Source of the DNA: a virus
Strand: one strand, 5' to 3'
Length of the DNA stretch: 36,399 nucleotides
IMG/VR virus record: IMGVR_UViG_3300026321_000009
Span: 1-36,399 of that record
Shown here piece by piece: positions 6,421 through 20,400 of this stretch. Numbering within the stretch: the first letter of the stretch is position 1; each line of letters starts with the position of its first letter. The translations under genes and the position numbers were made by a program. The notes under the pieces are model-generated. The model did no database searches. It was not told where the DNA came from and was given only the letters and a program-made list of their open reading frames with translations.

Positions 6421-8474
6421 TGCAGCCGAATAATTTAACAGCATTAGATTTTACAGATATTAAGTCTTCTATCAAGTCTTATCTGAGAACTCGTGGTGAA
6501 TTTTCCGATTTTGACTTTGAAGGGTCGGGTTTATCGTATCTAATTGATACACTTGCTTATAATACCTATTATACAGCATTCATGGCAAATATGTCAATGA
6601 ATGAGGCATTTATAGCGTCTTCGACTGTAAGAGACAATATTGTTAATATTGCAAAACTATTAAACTATACCCCCAGATCTATTGTTGCAGCAAGTGCTTA
6701 TTTGCATTTGGATGTACAGACTACACAAACTGCTGGAGCATGGCCTGCTTCGGTCACCTTATCTAAAGGTGCAACTGCAACTGGTGGTAATTACACTTGG
6801 AATCGTTTAGATACATTTACAGCAGAGGTAGATCAGACAACAGGAATCGCATCACTTAAGTGCGTAAAAATGCAAGAGGGTAGTATTATCAACTTTGCAT
6901 ACACTGTTAACACCTTTGCAGCCCAGAATTATGTGGTACCAACTGCTGATGCAGATATTGCTACCCTAAAAGTTAGTGTGAGAGCAAACGAAAGTAGCAC
7001 TAGCTCAGACGTTTATAATAAAGTAGATAATATTACTAATGTAAAGGCAACAGACAGGATTTACTTCCTATCTGAAACCGAGGATATGAGATATGAGTTA
7101 ACCTTTGGTGATGACATAATTGGAAGGAAGTTAACTGATGGTGAGGTTATTGACCTTGAATACCTTGTTACTGCTGGTGCAGAAGCAAATGACATATCAT
7201 CCTTTGCATTCATTGGTAGAATTACTGATAGTAATGGACAAGTTTACGCTGCATCTGATGTAGATGTAACTGTTGCTGAGATCGCCTTTGGTGGGTCTGT
7301 AGAGGAGTCTGTTGAATCTATTAAATACAATGCTCCTAGATACTACTCTGCTCAATACCGTGCCGTTACAGCGCAAGATTATGAAGTCATTATGTCTAAA
7401 ATTTACGACAACGTTGAAAGTGTTGTCGCTTATGGCGGAGATGAATTATACCCACCTGTATATGGAAAGGTATACGTTGCCATAAAAACTAAAACAGGAT
7501 CAAAATTAAATGATGCTACGAAGATTTCATTAGCTAAGCAATTAAGAGCTTATGCAATGGCATCTATTGAACCTGTTGTAACAGACGCTGAGAGCATTTA
7601 CGTCTATCCTAAAGTCTTTATTACTTACGACCCTGCTTGCTCTGCAAGAAGTGTCTCTGCTATTGAAACAAATGTGCAAACTGCTATCAATGAGTGGGCA
7701 GTTTCGTCGAAAGTTAACAACTTCAATAGTTCATTCAGTCTTGCTAAGTTCCAGAAGGCAATAACACTTGCAGATAAGTGTGTTTCCGACGTTACTACGC
7801 AGATTTCACTCTTAAAATATATTACACCTAAAGCAACAGAAACAAACACCTATTGTATAACAACTGGTGCTGCTATCTACGATAGTGCTCCTGGCAAGAC
7901 AGTTAACGATGGTTGTGTTAAAGAGCCTGTTATTGTTTCTGGTAGATTCAGACTTAATGATCGTCCTACTGTAGATCAATACTTTGAGGATGATGGATTT
8001 GGAAATTTAAGGACATTTTACAATAGTGGTAACAGAAAAGTAATTACTAACTCTGCTGCTGGTACTGTAAACTATACAACTGGTGAGGTATGCTTCGGCC
8101 CTGCTAACATTATTGGTGCTTCAGGCACTAATCTAGATGTATTAGCTGGAACAGCAGTTGACAGCGATGCAGACGGCATTTACGAGGGAGGCACAGTAGA
8201 TACATCTGCTACTGCTATGGCAGCATTAGGAGATCTTTCAATACCTGTGCAGATCATTCCTGCTAACGCTTCTTCCATACCTACACCAAGTCCTGATACT
8301 ATTATCGGTATTGTTTCACCAACTATTGACATTGGTGCGATTGGTACAACTCCACCTACCAGTATACCACTAAATAGTCTTACGCCAACTATTTTTGAAG
8401 CGAGTGCACCTATTACACTCAACCCTATTACCATTACCAATACTGGCAGCACAACAACGACATCTTGTTTCTAA
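6420..8474 (+). CDS. 6: Baseplate wedge protein gp6
   Basis: It forms the inner ring that joins baseplate wedges around the hub; it is related to gpJ of P2-like phages (Baseplate_J family). The length of 684 aa compares with about 660 in T4. The N terminus has the typical helical start (residues about 8-90, including GEFSDFDFEGSGLSYLIDT and DNIVNIAKLLNYTPRS). A beta-rich middle (about 160-330) carries TDRIYFLSETEDMRYELTFG and DDIIGRKLTDGEVIDLEYL. Next comes the Baseplate_J-like segment with PRYYSAQYRAVTAQDYEVI and LYPPVYGKVYVAIKT (about 300-370). The C-terminal 70 residues are Thr/Pro/Ser-rich and probably flexible. It overlaps gp25 by 1 nt and ends 6 nt before the giant gene. Confidence 0.93.
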   Translation: MQPNNLTALDFTDIKSSIKSYLRTRGEFSDFDFEGSGLSYLIDTLAYNTYYTAFMANMSMNEAFIASSTVRDNIVNIAKLLNYTPRSIVAASAYLHLDVQTTQTAGAWPASVTLSKGATATGGNYTWNRLDTFTAEVDQTTGIASLKCVKMQEGSIINFAYTVNTFAAQNYVVPTADADIATLKVSVRANESSTSSDVYNKVDNITNVKATDRIYFLSETEDMRYELTFGDDIIGRKLTDGEVIDLEYLVTAGAEANDISSFAFIGRITDSNGQVYAASDVDVTVAEIAFGGSVEESVESIKYNAPRYYSAQYRAVTAQDYEVIMSKIYDNVESVVAYGGDELYPPVYGKVYVAIKTKTGSKLNDATKISLAKQLRAYAMASIEPVVTDAESIYVYPKVFITYDPACSARSVSAIETNVQTAINEWAVSSKVNNFNSSFSLAKFQKAITLADKCVSDVTTQISLLKYITPKATETNTYCITTGAAIYDSAPGKTVNDGCVKEPVIVSGRFRLNDRPTVDQYFEDDGFGNLRTFYNSGNRKVITNSAAGTVNYTTGEVCFGPANIIGASGTNLDVLAGTAVDSDADGIYEGGTVDTSATAMAALGDLSIPVQIIPANASSIPTPSPDTIIGIVSPTIDIGAIGTTPPTSIPLNSLTPTIFEASAPITLNPITITNTGSTTTTSCF

Positions 8475-8480
8475 GGCATA

Positions 8481-11400
8481 ATGACAACAAGCAGTAAGGT
8501 ATCGCAAGCGATAGCAAAGCAAACCCCTGAGTTCATATCGGACGGATATCCGTTGTTCGATAAGTTTTTAGAGTATTACTATAAATCTCAAGAGAAGACG
8601 GGTTTCGGACAAAATATAGTTAATAATTTCTTACAATATCTTGATATTGACAAGCTAGACGTAGGAATACTAGGTGGTGCAACGAAAGTTGTTGAAGGAT
8701 GTGATACAGACGATACTACAATAGTTGTTGAGAACGTAGACCAATTTTTAACAGAAAACGGATCTTTATTGATCGATGATGAGGTAATATTTTACGAGAA
8801 AGCAGTCACCTCTCCAAGTATTGCTTTTAGTCCAGGTATTTCATATGAGCAAGTAAAACTTAAGTGGATTACTCTTGCTAACCTAGTTGCACAGTTTGAT
8901 GGCAACGCAAAATCATTCCCATTAACCTCTCAGGACGCTCCTGTTGCTCCTCCTTCAGCACAACACCTGATTGTATCGGTGTATAATGAAGTGCAGGTAC
9001 CAGGGGTCGATTTTACTATCGATGGCACTAATATTGTATTCTCAGTTGCACCAAGGACTAGACTCCCTTCTGATGATACAACAGAAACTTCGATTATCTA
9101 TCAGAATGGTTTTATAGAAAATCCTATAGTAGCATTAGATAACATCTCAGGATCATTTGGAGATAGTAAGAAAACTTTCTTAGTTACTAATTCTAGTGTT
9201 GGATATTCACCAATTGTAGACGAATATATTTACGCAATTTATGATAATAAGGTTTTAATACCAAGGACTGATTTTACCTTCGATGGAACGTATATTACTT
9301 TAGGTTTTACACCTCTTGCTGGTAGAAGGTTAGATCTCTTCTCAATTGAGGCACCTATACCTTCATTTGGTAGTGGTGCTATTGGATTCTCTCGTGTTGA
9401 TGCAGATGGGCAATTAGACTCAGTTATTGCCAATGCTACAGGTAAAAACTACAAATTTGAGTATCCACCTAAGATTACAGTCAAATCTACACAAGGTGGT
9501 AGAGATGCATCTGTAAAACCATTAATCAATGGTATTCAGTCAACTACTCTATTGACAGGTGGTGCTGGATACAGTACAACTAACCCACCAACGGTTACAA
9601 TAGTTCCTCCAACAAAAACTGGAGCAATTGTCCCAACAGTTAAGGCAACTGTTACTAATGGTGCTGTTAGTGCAATAACAATTGAATCTTCTGGTAGTGG
9701 ATATACATTCACTCCAAGATTAACATTTACTCAACCCGGTGGAGCAATATTGGGTGCACCTACTATCGCAAGTGGTAGTTTTGCCTCTGCACCTGCTATT
9801 ACCAATGGTGGACAGGGATATACCACAGCTCCAGCGATATATGTTGATGAGCCAACAGGATTAAACGGTATTAAGGGATCATTCCAAACTGTACTAACAG
9901 ATGGTGTTATTACTAGCATCACTGTCCTAAACGCTGGTCAAGGATATGAAACTACACCAAGGATAGCAGTTGTTGATCCTGTTGGTGCACAAGTATTAGA
10001 AACTAAGGTTGATGGTGATGGAAGAATCACTGATATCGAAATGCTTAGTGGTGGCAGTGGATATGAGGATATTCCATCTGTTTACATTGTTGATGAGAGA
10101 ACCAGTAGTCCTGGATCAGGTGCAACTGCTGTAGCATCTATCTTTAACGGATCTATTACTGATATTAACATCACAGCATTTGGTACTGGTTACAGTGCTG
10201 CTAATCCTCCAACAATTTTCATTCAACCACCTCCACATGCTACTGCATCTGTAGATATTGGATTAGGTGAAGTAACTGGTTTCCAGGTTATTAATAAAGG
10301 AGCAGGTTACGAGAAGTGTCGTTTTACTGGCTGTGCTAGAGCTGCTAGTGGTATTAAAGAGTACACAGAAGAAGGTAATGCAGTATTCTCTGGTGACACT
10401 GTTGCTGCCGCACATCTGGCGGCTGCTGAAGTTAAGTGTTTAGATGCTCTATTTGTTAAGAGATTACTTGATAAGTATACAGAGCAGTATTTACCTGACG
10501 TACCTCAACTAGATTACGAAAGTATTGACGTAAGAAGTGCTATTAAGCACATTAAGACATTCTATTCGACAAAAGGCACTGAATTCAGTGTTGCATATCT
10601 CTTTAAACTACTTTATGGTGAGAATGTAAGTGTTTCTTATCCAAAAGACCAAATTACGAAGCCATCTGCTGCTACTTGGTCTATTAATACAATTCTGCGT
10701 GCTACGCTTGTTTCAGGTAAGCCAGCAGACATTCAGGATGCTCTAATTCAGCAGGTTGCTGATATTGCAGACCCCAACATCAAAGCAGCAAGTGCTTTGG
10801 TTGAAAACTTTATTTCGATTAAGACTTCTACTACAGACATCTATGAATTAGTCTTATCAGAAGAAACTATTCAAGGCACATTTATTGTACCTTACAAAAC
10901 AAAACTCGCTGAGCCTCTTACTGCTACCAGTGATATCATAACAGTTGACTCTACTATTGGTTGGCCGGAAAGAAACGGTGAAATAGTCATTGGTGACAAA
11001 GAGACGGTTAGATACAAAGAGAAATCATTAAACCAGTTTATTGAGTGTACTAGAGACGAAACAGATGCTCAGATATGGGATTCTGCTACAGAAGTTAAAT
11101 CTAACTTTGTAGTTTACCTTAATAAGGGTACTCTTCAGGAAGTTACTATGAATGTAGTTGGTATCGTTGATGCTAACCAAACTACATTAACTGATACAGG
11201 ATCTTACTACTTACCAGGAGACAAATTAACTGTTTCTAAGTTGGGTGGCACATCAATCACTCCTCAACTTACAACTTGGTTATATAACGTTAAAAAATTA
11301 ATTGAAGTAACAACTATCACGTTTGGTGGTGTTAATGACCAATCTGCTACTGTTACTTGCTCTAATACTCATGGTCTCTTGGTTGGAGATCAGGTTACAG

Positions 11401-14400
11401 TCTATGGTGCAAACCCAATCCTATATAACGGCACATTCCTAGTCACATCAAGGGATTCTGCAACTGTATTCCAATATCAACTACCTCAACCTGCCACTGT
11501 TATACCACAGGGTAACATTTTAATATCTGTTGACCTTAATAAAGGTAAGTCAACCAATAGTGCAATTACAACTGCTATTGGACCTTATACTACTAACGTC
11601 CAGAATACATTCTTTAATACTAGCTACGTTTATGTTGCATCTACTGGTATTCCAAACTATGACATAGGTCCATTCCCTGGATCTGCTCTACTTCCTGGCA
11701 ACCAGCGTAAATTAAACAGATTTGGATTAGCTCCAACTACTATTTCGACTAAGACTTCCATTGTACCAGGTCCAATCGGGACATGGGTTAATGGTGTATC
11801 TATTTGGTCTTACAAGTCGAAATCAACTAAGACTTTCGGTGCTGTAACCTCAGTTGATATCAGTAATGCTGGTATTGAATATGATGCTGCATCACCACCT
11901 GCTATGACTATCAGTGGTGGCGGTGGATCTGGAGCAACTGCTACTGTTACTGTCGATGGTGGAATTTCTGCTATTGAAGTGACTGCTGGTGGATCTGGAT
12001 ATACATCTTCTCCACTTGTTTCTATTGTTGGTGGAGGTGGTACTGGTGCTGCTGCAACTGCTATTATTACTAAAGGTGTTGTTTCTAGAGTCCTAATCAA
12101 TCAGAGTGGCACAGGATATACATCTCAACCTGAAATCACCATTGTTGGTGGTGCAGGAACTGGTGCTACTGCTACTGCATCTGTCAGAGGTCCAATTAAG
12201 ACTGTTAACATCACTGCTGGTGGTGCGTCTTATACTTCTAAACCTACTGTAAAACTATCTTCTGGATCTGGTGCTGTTGCACAGGCTATTGTTAATAACG
12301 GAAGAATTATATCTATTGCTATCATTTCTGCTGGATCTGGATATACTACTGCTCCAACAGTAAGTGTGCAAGGTGAAGGATTTGGTGCTGTTGCAAAAGC
12401 AACAATTGACGTTGATGGTGAGAATGCTGGTAAAGTTACTGGTATTACTATCACTAACAAAGGTATTGGATATATCCAAGGTACAACGATAATTAACCTG
12501 ACATCCATTGGTTCTAGTGCTACATTCGCAGCAAACGTATTTGAGTGGACTTACAACTTACAAGAAACATCAACCTTTGATACTGCTAAGGGTGCTGTAT
12601 TTGAAGGATTTAACGTCCAGTATGGTGGTGAATATGCCCACCTCTCCAACCCACAAAAATTAAGATATATTTTAGGTGATAACTTATATGAGTCAACTTC
12701 TGGCACAATTCTTGAGCAAGAGACTCAGTTAGCACACTCACCTATTATTGGTTGGGCATTTGATGGCAACCCAATCTATGGTCCTTATGGTTACTCAGAC
12801 CCAACTAATCAGTCATCTCAAATTGCAAGATTAAACACATCATACAGTTTAAAGACAAATATAGTCTTTGATGCTGTTTCAAACCCATATCCTGTAAGAA
12901 CCGATGGTCCTTTATTAACAGAAGAGTCTGCTGGTAAGTTTATTGAAGATTATGAATATGTATTTGGTAGTGGTGATTTAGACCAGTACAACGGACGTTT
13001 CTGTAAGACTCCTGAATTCTCTGCTGGTAGATATTGCTATTTCGTTACTATTGATGCTGCTGAAGCAGGTAATCCAAAATTCCCATACATTATGGGACCA
13101 AGTTACAACTCTGTAGTTGATACATGGAACCTAGTAGATGATGCTGTCCAACAGAATATTCCTACTGGTGTTGTCCGTTATAGAGACCCTTATGAGAATG
13201 TAGATATCGACGTTGAGAGGACTCCAAATGCCTCTACAAATGCTCTGACTATGGAGAATGGAGATATACTCCTATTCGACGCAGAAGACGAAAATAGAGA
13301 TGGTATTATCACTCAAGATGAGATTGATGATCCAGAACAAATGTATGAGGAAGCACCTCTACAACTCTTTGATTATTTCCCTAAAGTTAAGTTTGACTCT
13401 AAAGTTGACATTGAAGTTGATACGATTACTAAGTTTGAGGATGCATCTGTAACTGGATTTACTATTGAAAACTCAGGTAAATCTTATCAGGTAGATGACC
13501 GTTTAATCTTTGATAATACTGATACTGATGGTTCAGGTGTTTCTGCTCGTATTTCAAGAATTAAGGGTGAGACAGTTGAAGCATACACATACGAAACTCT
13601 TGATGGAATCAATTATGGTATTTTAACCTCAACTGATCCACACAACCTTATTACTGGAGATACAGTCTTTGTTGAGTATGCTCCTACAATGGATAATACA
13701 AACAAGACGTTTATTGTCCGTCAATATAAAGGTATAGAAGAAGTTACTGTAAATACCGTCGGAAGTGGATATAACACAGACATTCCTCCTACTGTTACTA
13801 TTGATAGTGATAGCGGCACTGGTGGATCTATAGATGCAGTTGTTTCGACTGTTGGATCTATTGAGTCCTTTAAAATTAATAATTCAGGATCTGGATACAC
13901 TGAGAATCCTCGTGTTATCCTTTCACATCCACAGATTTATAAGAAGTGTGATTACTATGCTTCATTGATCAGTAATAACGGTTTTGTTAAGATTAGTGAT
14001 GTTGCTGTTAATCTGAAGAAAGAAGTATTCATTTGTGGTCACACTAAGGATGCAAGTGGAAATGTTGTTGCTCTTATAGCAAAACTATCTGCTACTGGTG
14101 TTAAAGAGTGGGAGAAGACATTAGAATCCACTGCACCTGCTGCTAATCCTACACACTGCGAATTTAATAAGATAATCGTTGATGGTAATGACATTTGGGT
14201 TTCTGGAATCAGCAAACCAAATATCCCAGTATTAACTGCATATAACCCTGATATTATCCTTTGTAAGTACATCCAAGCAGACAATGGTCTAAGTGCTGGA
14301 TTAGCTCTTCAAAGGGCATATGCTGGTATCTCAGGTTCTACTAGGGCAGACAATGTAACTTGCTTAGCTAAGTTGTCTAGCACTCCTGATAGATTCATAT

Positions 14401-17400
14401 TTGGTGGATATACAAATACTAACTCTGCTAATCCTTTCGATGCATTCCTAGCTGTTGTTGATACTGCTGGATCATTCATTGTTAAGAGGAAGTTAGCAAC
14501 TACATCTGGAAATGAGAAGATTACCGATATTAAGATTGGTACTGATGGTGCAGTCTACTTCACTATGGAGACTTCAACTTCATCATCTTCAAATGATATT
14601 AATGTATCCTTTGGTAAGGCAACTGTTGGTACTAACGCAATTACAGTTGACTGGATTAAAGAAATAAGCAATACTCTATATTCTTTCCAAGATTCTAGTT
14701 TATGCTTCGACGAATTTAACGAATTCTATGTTACTGCTACATGTAGACTTAAGTCTGATGATGTAACTAAGGATAGTTTCTGGGTTGGTAAGTTTAGGAA
14801 TGATGGAGCAGTCGTTTGGAATAAGAGATATGTTGCTCCTGCAAGAGATATTCAGGTAGTTGGTAAGACTACGATTGATATATTTGGTGAATTGAATGTT
14901 GCCTATAGTCATACCTATACTCAAGGTGATGGTAAGAAGATTGTTTCTTCTGCTAAGATCAAGTATGACGGCACAATGCTTAAGCATACTAGCAATGAGC
15001 TTAGGATTGCTACTAATACTACTAATACTACAGAAGGTTTCACAGTACATGCTCTTGATACCGATGAGTCTGGTGATCTCCACCTATTCGGTCAAACACA
15101 GCATAATAGAAACGAATTTACCTTCGACTTTGCTGCAAACGAGCAAACAGATATAACAGGTCATTATACACTTACATCTACAAGTACTAATAACTCCATA
15201 ACATACGCCGATAATATGGCGAAGATTTATGGATACAATCCTGCTGGATCCAACTCATCATGGGTTAGTTCACATCTGTCTATCACTAACCTCCAGCTAG
15301 GCACAAAATTAGCTGATGATTGGACTTTGGAATTCTTCATCTATAAGAATTCTTCTGAATCACAAACTTTATCACAGGGTGTCCAAACTCTATGTGGTAT
15401 AGGTGGTGCTCAAGATACAACTGGTGGACTATGGTTAGGTTATGATACATCTAGTGGTAAGTTGCAGTTAGTTGTTACTAACAACTCTACCGCACTAACT
15501 TCAGGTACTCCTACTGAGTCTTCTCAGACAACAATGTATGCTAATAATACTTGGCAGACAGTTGGATTGAGCAAGAGTGGTGATGTATTTAAAGTCTATA
15601 TTAATGGTACTCAGGTCATTACTGGTACATTAGCAAATACTGCACTTGGTAATAAGACACTCTACTTTGGTAACCAGATTGGTTTCGGTAGTGGTGCAAC
15701 AGATTTCTCTGCTGGCAAGCAAGGTCAATTCTATATTGACAACATTAGACTTAGGAATAGAGCTTTAGTTCCTACAGTCCCTTCAGATATTACAACACTT
15801 CCACCAGTAGCAACATTCGGTCTAACATTTGACTGGGTAGATGATGCATGGTTTGTTGGACAACTTCAAAAATATGACTATATTGACTTTAATGCTATTG
15901 GTATTAAGGTTGATAGAAATTCAGATGCTGCAAGATTGGGCACTCTGACTACGTTTGTAAATACTCAACTTTCCGTCACAAGGACTGCTATAACTCCTGT
16001 TGTTGGATCTACGTTGACTATTGGTAACGTTGGTCTTTCATTGGGTGCTGCTGGATTCCAGTCACTAGACTTTGACGATGCTAACATAACATATACTGAA
16101 GCAACTGAGACTGCGACTTATGCTAATGATATATGGTCATCTAGGACAGGCACAGTACCTTCTCCTGGTTCTACAAAAGTTTCAGCAACTGCTGTAGTTA
16201 AAGATCGTTACTTCTTTAAGGTAACAGATACATCGAAGATTGATAATATTCAAGAATTAACTATCAACCAGTCATTCAACTTTACTGTTGGTGCTAAGTT
16301 GATGCTTAAGGATGGTAGTACTTTCGTTAACAGCGGTTATATTACCAGTGTAGATAACGATAATAATAAGGTATATGTTGCTGTAAACAACAATACTTGG
16401 ACTAACGATACTGCTACAGGTCAACTTTCTACAGAAAGATTTGATGAGCAGGACACTTTAGGAATTCGTGGTCCTATACCAAATGATCTTAATGAGATTA
16501 ATGGATATCTATTTGCAGAGGTGCTCAATACAACCCCTGGTACATTTAATATTGACTTAGATAAGTGGAGTGTAGCTGGCACTTATAATGCTAGTGGTGG
16601 TCAAGACCTTGATAGTTTTGCTAAGTTTAAACCTTGGGTTGCTACTGACTATACTGTAAGAATTGATGAGGTTGCATCTGGATCACCTTATATTGTTGGA
16701 TCTGTTGTAGAAGTTGCTGCAAGTGCAGTTTCATTCAATGCTGCATATAGCACTATACAGATTACAGGTTTAACTGCTGTATTAAAGATAACTCTTACTG
16801 CTAATCTAACTAAGATCCTTCAAGTTTCTTCAGTTTCTAATAGTGATCAGGTTTATGTAATTACATCTGGACATCATTATCTTGAAGTTGATGAAATGGT
16901 TTATGTTGATGGTAACCCATCACAGACATACAACTCTCTAGTTTATGATGAGTATGACGGTGCATTTGCTGTAAGTGCTGTAATCAGTGTTAAAGAATTT
17001 ACTTATAAGTTACCACAAGCAGCGGTAACTGACCCTGCTACAACACCTGGTAATGTTAGCATCTATGTGAAGTCCCCTACTCTCAAGATGTTCTATGGAC
17101 ACCAATATCTCTTTGACCTCAGCCATTCATCTTTGGTTGGTGGCAACTTATCCTTTGCTAAAGATAGTCTCTATAAGCTCGAATATTCCTTTAATAGCAT
17201 TGAAAGAATTGGAACACCTGGAGTAACTGGTCAAGGCGTACCTACTCCTTCTGTTAAGTTAAAGATTGACGAGAATGTTGTTACTAATATTTCATACTAC
17301 TTTGACCCATCTAGGACTGGTAGTACATCTCCTGTCATCGAAGGAAGTTATCTCGATGTAGTAGATTCCCCTTATAAGGGCACATTTGAAATCACATCTA

Positions 17401-20400
17401 CTTCTGGTGCTACGATTACTAGAGGTGATGATGTTATGCGCTTCAAACTCTTAAATGAGCCAGAAGGTGCTGCTGAAATATCTCCTGCTAGTTACTCAAC
17501 AAGCTCTAAGAAAGCAGTTGGTTCTATTAATGCACTTCGTATTGTTAATTCAGGTGGTTTCTATACTAGATTACCTATTGTTTCTAACATTGAATCAACA
17601 AGAAAGATTGAAAGAGTTGACATTAAGACTCCAGGTACTGAGTATGCTGTTGGTGTCTACAATGGTGTCCCTATTGCTGGTGATGGAGAAGGTGGTTTAA
17701 TTTCAATTACAGTTACAGATGGTAGTGACGATGAAGGTGTAACAATACCAGGTCAAATCAGTGCTGTTGCTGTTACTTCCCCAGGTAAGAATTATACGAC
17801 TGCATCTATTGATATTGACTCAATTCCTGGTATTCTTGGTAGTGGACTGAATGGATCTGGAGCAGAATTAGTTGTTGTCATTCCTTCCTCTGGTAGTGGT
17901 GCATCCATCTTTACTAAGGGCACAAGCGTTGGTAAGATTAAGAAACTTAAGAATAATAACTTTGGTTATGATTATCCTCATGACTATACTTTACGTCCTG
18001 AGATTACATTCCCACTTAACTGTCAATTAACTAGCACATCTATACTTGCTAGTATCACTGTTACTGACCCAGGATCTGGATATTCACAAGCACCTGCTGT
18101 TGTAATTACAGGTGGTGGTGGATCTGGAGCACAGGCAGAAGCAACTATTAAGAATGGTAGATTAGATAATATTATCGTTAAGGATCCAGGTGCTGGATAT
18201 TCTTCCACACCAACTATAGAACTTAAGTCATCCTTTAACTATGTTGTTAACCTTGACTTAGGATTACTACAGTTTGCTTTCCCACATGGTATTGCAAACG
18301 GATCAGAAGTAACACTGAATGTAGTTGATACTGGCGATGGTGCTGAGTATCCTCTTGCTGCTGGTGCTACTGGTAGATTGAATTCCTCAACTACTTACTT
18401 TGCCATTGCTGGTACTGCAAACTCCTTGGAGACAGACCAGTTGAAACTGGCAATTACAGCTGCTAACGCTTCTCTAGGAGATGCATTAAGCTTCGTTAAC
18501 GCAGGTACTGGAAGACAACAGGTACTTACTTCATCCTTTGGTGGTGGTGCAACAGCAAACGTTGCTACATCAGTCTTTGATGAAGGTGAATTAGTATATC
18601 AAGGTGATACATTTGCTTCTGCAACTGCTACTGGATATGTTTCTGAAAACAATGGTTGGCAGATTGGACCTAGAATCCTTAAGATTGTTGACTACACTGG
18701 TGATTTCATTGAAGGACAAAAGATAACTGGTGTTATCTCCAAGTCTTCTGGTGTTATCTCTGACCTTAACATTGCTAAGGGTGTCCTAGAAATTGGATCT
18801 ATCACTCAAACTACAGGTCAATTCGTTGATGACGTTGGTAAGCCTTCTGAGATCATTCAAAAGATCCAAGACTCTTACTATTATCAAGACTTCTCATATG
18901 CAGTTAACTCTGCTACTTCCATCTCAGAATGGAAAGATATCTTAATTAGAAATGTCCACCCTGCATCATTTAAGGTGTTTGGTGAATTAAATCTGCAAGA
19001 ATATGGCACAATCCCTAACAAAACGACTGCTTTTGAATTAACTAAGTCAGTTGAATTAGCACAGAGTGCAATTGTACCAAATATTCAAAACTTTGCTCTA
19101 GTTGAGCCTATCTATCAAGAATTTAACAACACTGAGGTATTATTCAGACAGAAGAGACTAACGTCTTCTGAGAATATCTTGACATCTGTTGTACAGAGAA
19201 TTGATAATATTGATCATCTATTTGATGGTGAAAGGACTGCATTCCCACTAACAGTTTCTGGTAGTAACGTTGTTGCAAACGCTAACCAGTTAATGATTGT
19301 ATTGAATGGTATTGCACAGCAACCTAACGTATCCTTTAGTGTCCAGAGTGACAACATCGTATTCGTTGAGCCACCTTCACCTCCTGCTAGTGTTAAGTAT
19401 GCTTCTGTAACTATTACACAGATTGCAACTAAGAAATTCGTCTTTAGTAATCAGAGTGGTATCTATCCAACCGCAGGAATGTATGTAACTGGATCTGCTT
19501 CCAGTGCTAAGTTTAGAGTAACAACTGTTGTTGGTAATGACATCTATGGTTATATCACTGAAGGCACCTTTATTATCGGTGAATTATGTAACGTTAGTGC
19601 TACTGGATTCTCAGCAAACCTAAGCAGTCAAACAGACGTTGTAAACAACGGTCTATTCATGTTTGGTGAGGTTGTTACCAACTTTGAAGGTAACACTGCT
19701 AAGATTGAGGAAATCAACCTAGCAAAAGGTCAAGAAACTCCTCTAGCAAAATTACGTTATACAATTGGTCAAGCAACTACTTCATTTGAAGTAGTACCTA
19801 CAGCAGGAGCTGCTGCACCTGTTGCTGCTGGAACATTCGTTGCTACTAAGAATTATCAGTTTGGATCTGAAATCTTCCTAGTTAACAGTATTACTGATGG
19901 AGCAGAGTCTACAACTCTTGGAGTTACAAGAGCACAACTTGGTACTGCTGCTGATGCACAGTTAGAGAATACTCCATTATACGGCACAGACATTACAATT
20001 ACTAATGCTTTGATCTTGAGTAAGACAACTGGTACTTACCAGTCCACTCCAGGTCTATTTGATATTCAGTTGAATGATATTATCATCGCTGCTAAGTCTG
20101 GTGTTGTTGCTACAGTTGCATCTACAAGTCCTTATCAAGACCCTGTAACTAACGAATTTATTAGTCAGGTCAATATATCTGAAGGATCTTCCTTCTTTGG
20201 TCTACTATTCAACAGAATTACGTCTCAGACTTATCCTAACGTTGTTTTGGATAACATTGCTGAGTCACAAGTAAGTATTGTCGATTTCACTGATAATGTA
20301 ACTGCATTCGACTCTAAATTCCCTGCTAACGAGTTAATTAACAACTACGTTATTAAGACAGAGAATATTAGTGGTACATTCCAAGAGAATGAGTTTATCA

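Noticed and set aside
6265-8376. CTAAATA at 6265-6271 and 8370-8376 as late promoters for gp6 and the giant gene
   Set aside because: Both are inside genes, 105-155 nt from the next start, and the number in the window is about what base composition predicts.
11810-12508. Minus-strand frames across GxGY block 2
   Set aside because: They are Pro/Ala/Thr-rich mirrors of a Gly-rich repetitive gene, a typical shadow effect, without start signals.
9370-12520. CRISPR-like or intergenic tandem repeats in the GxGY regions
   Set aside because: The repeats are in frame, vary at synonymous sites and encode a recognisable protein module. There are no constant repeats with unique spacers.
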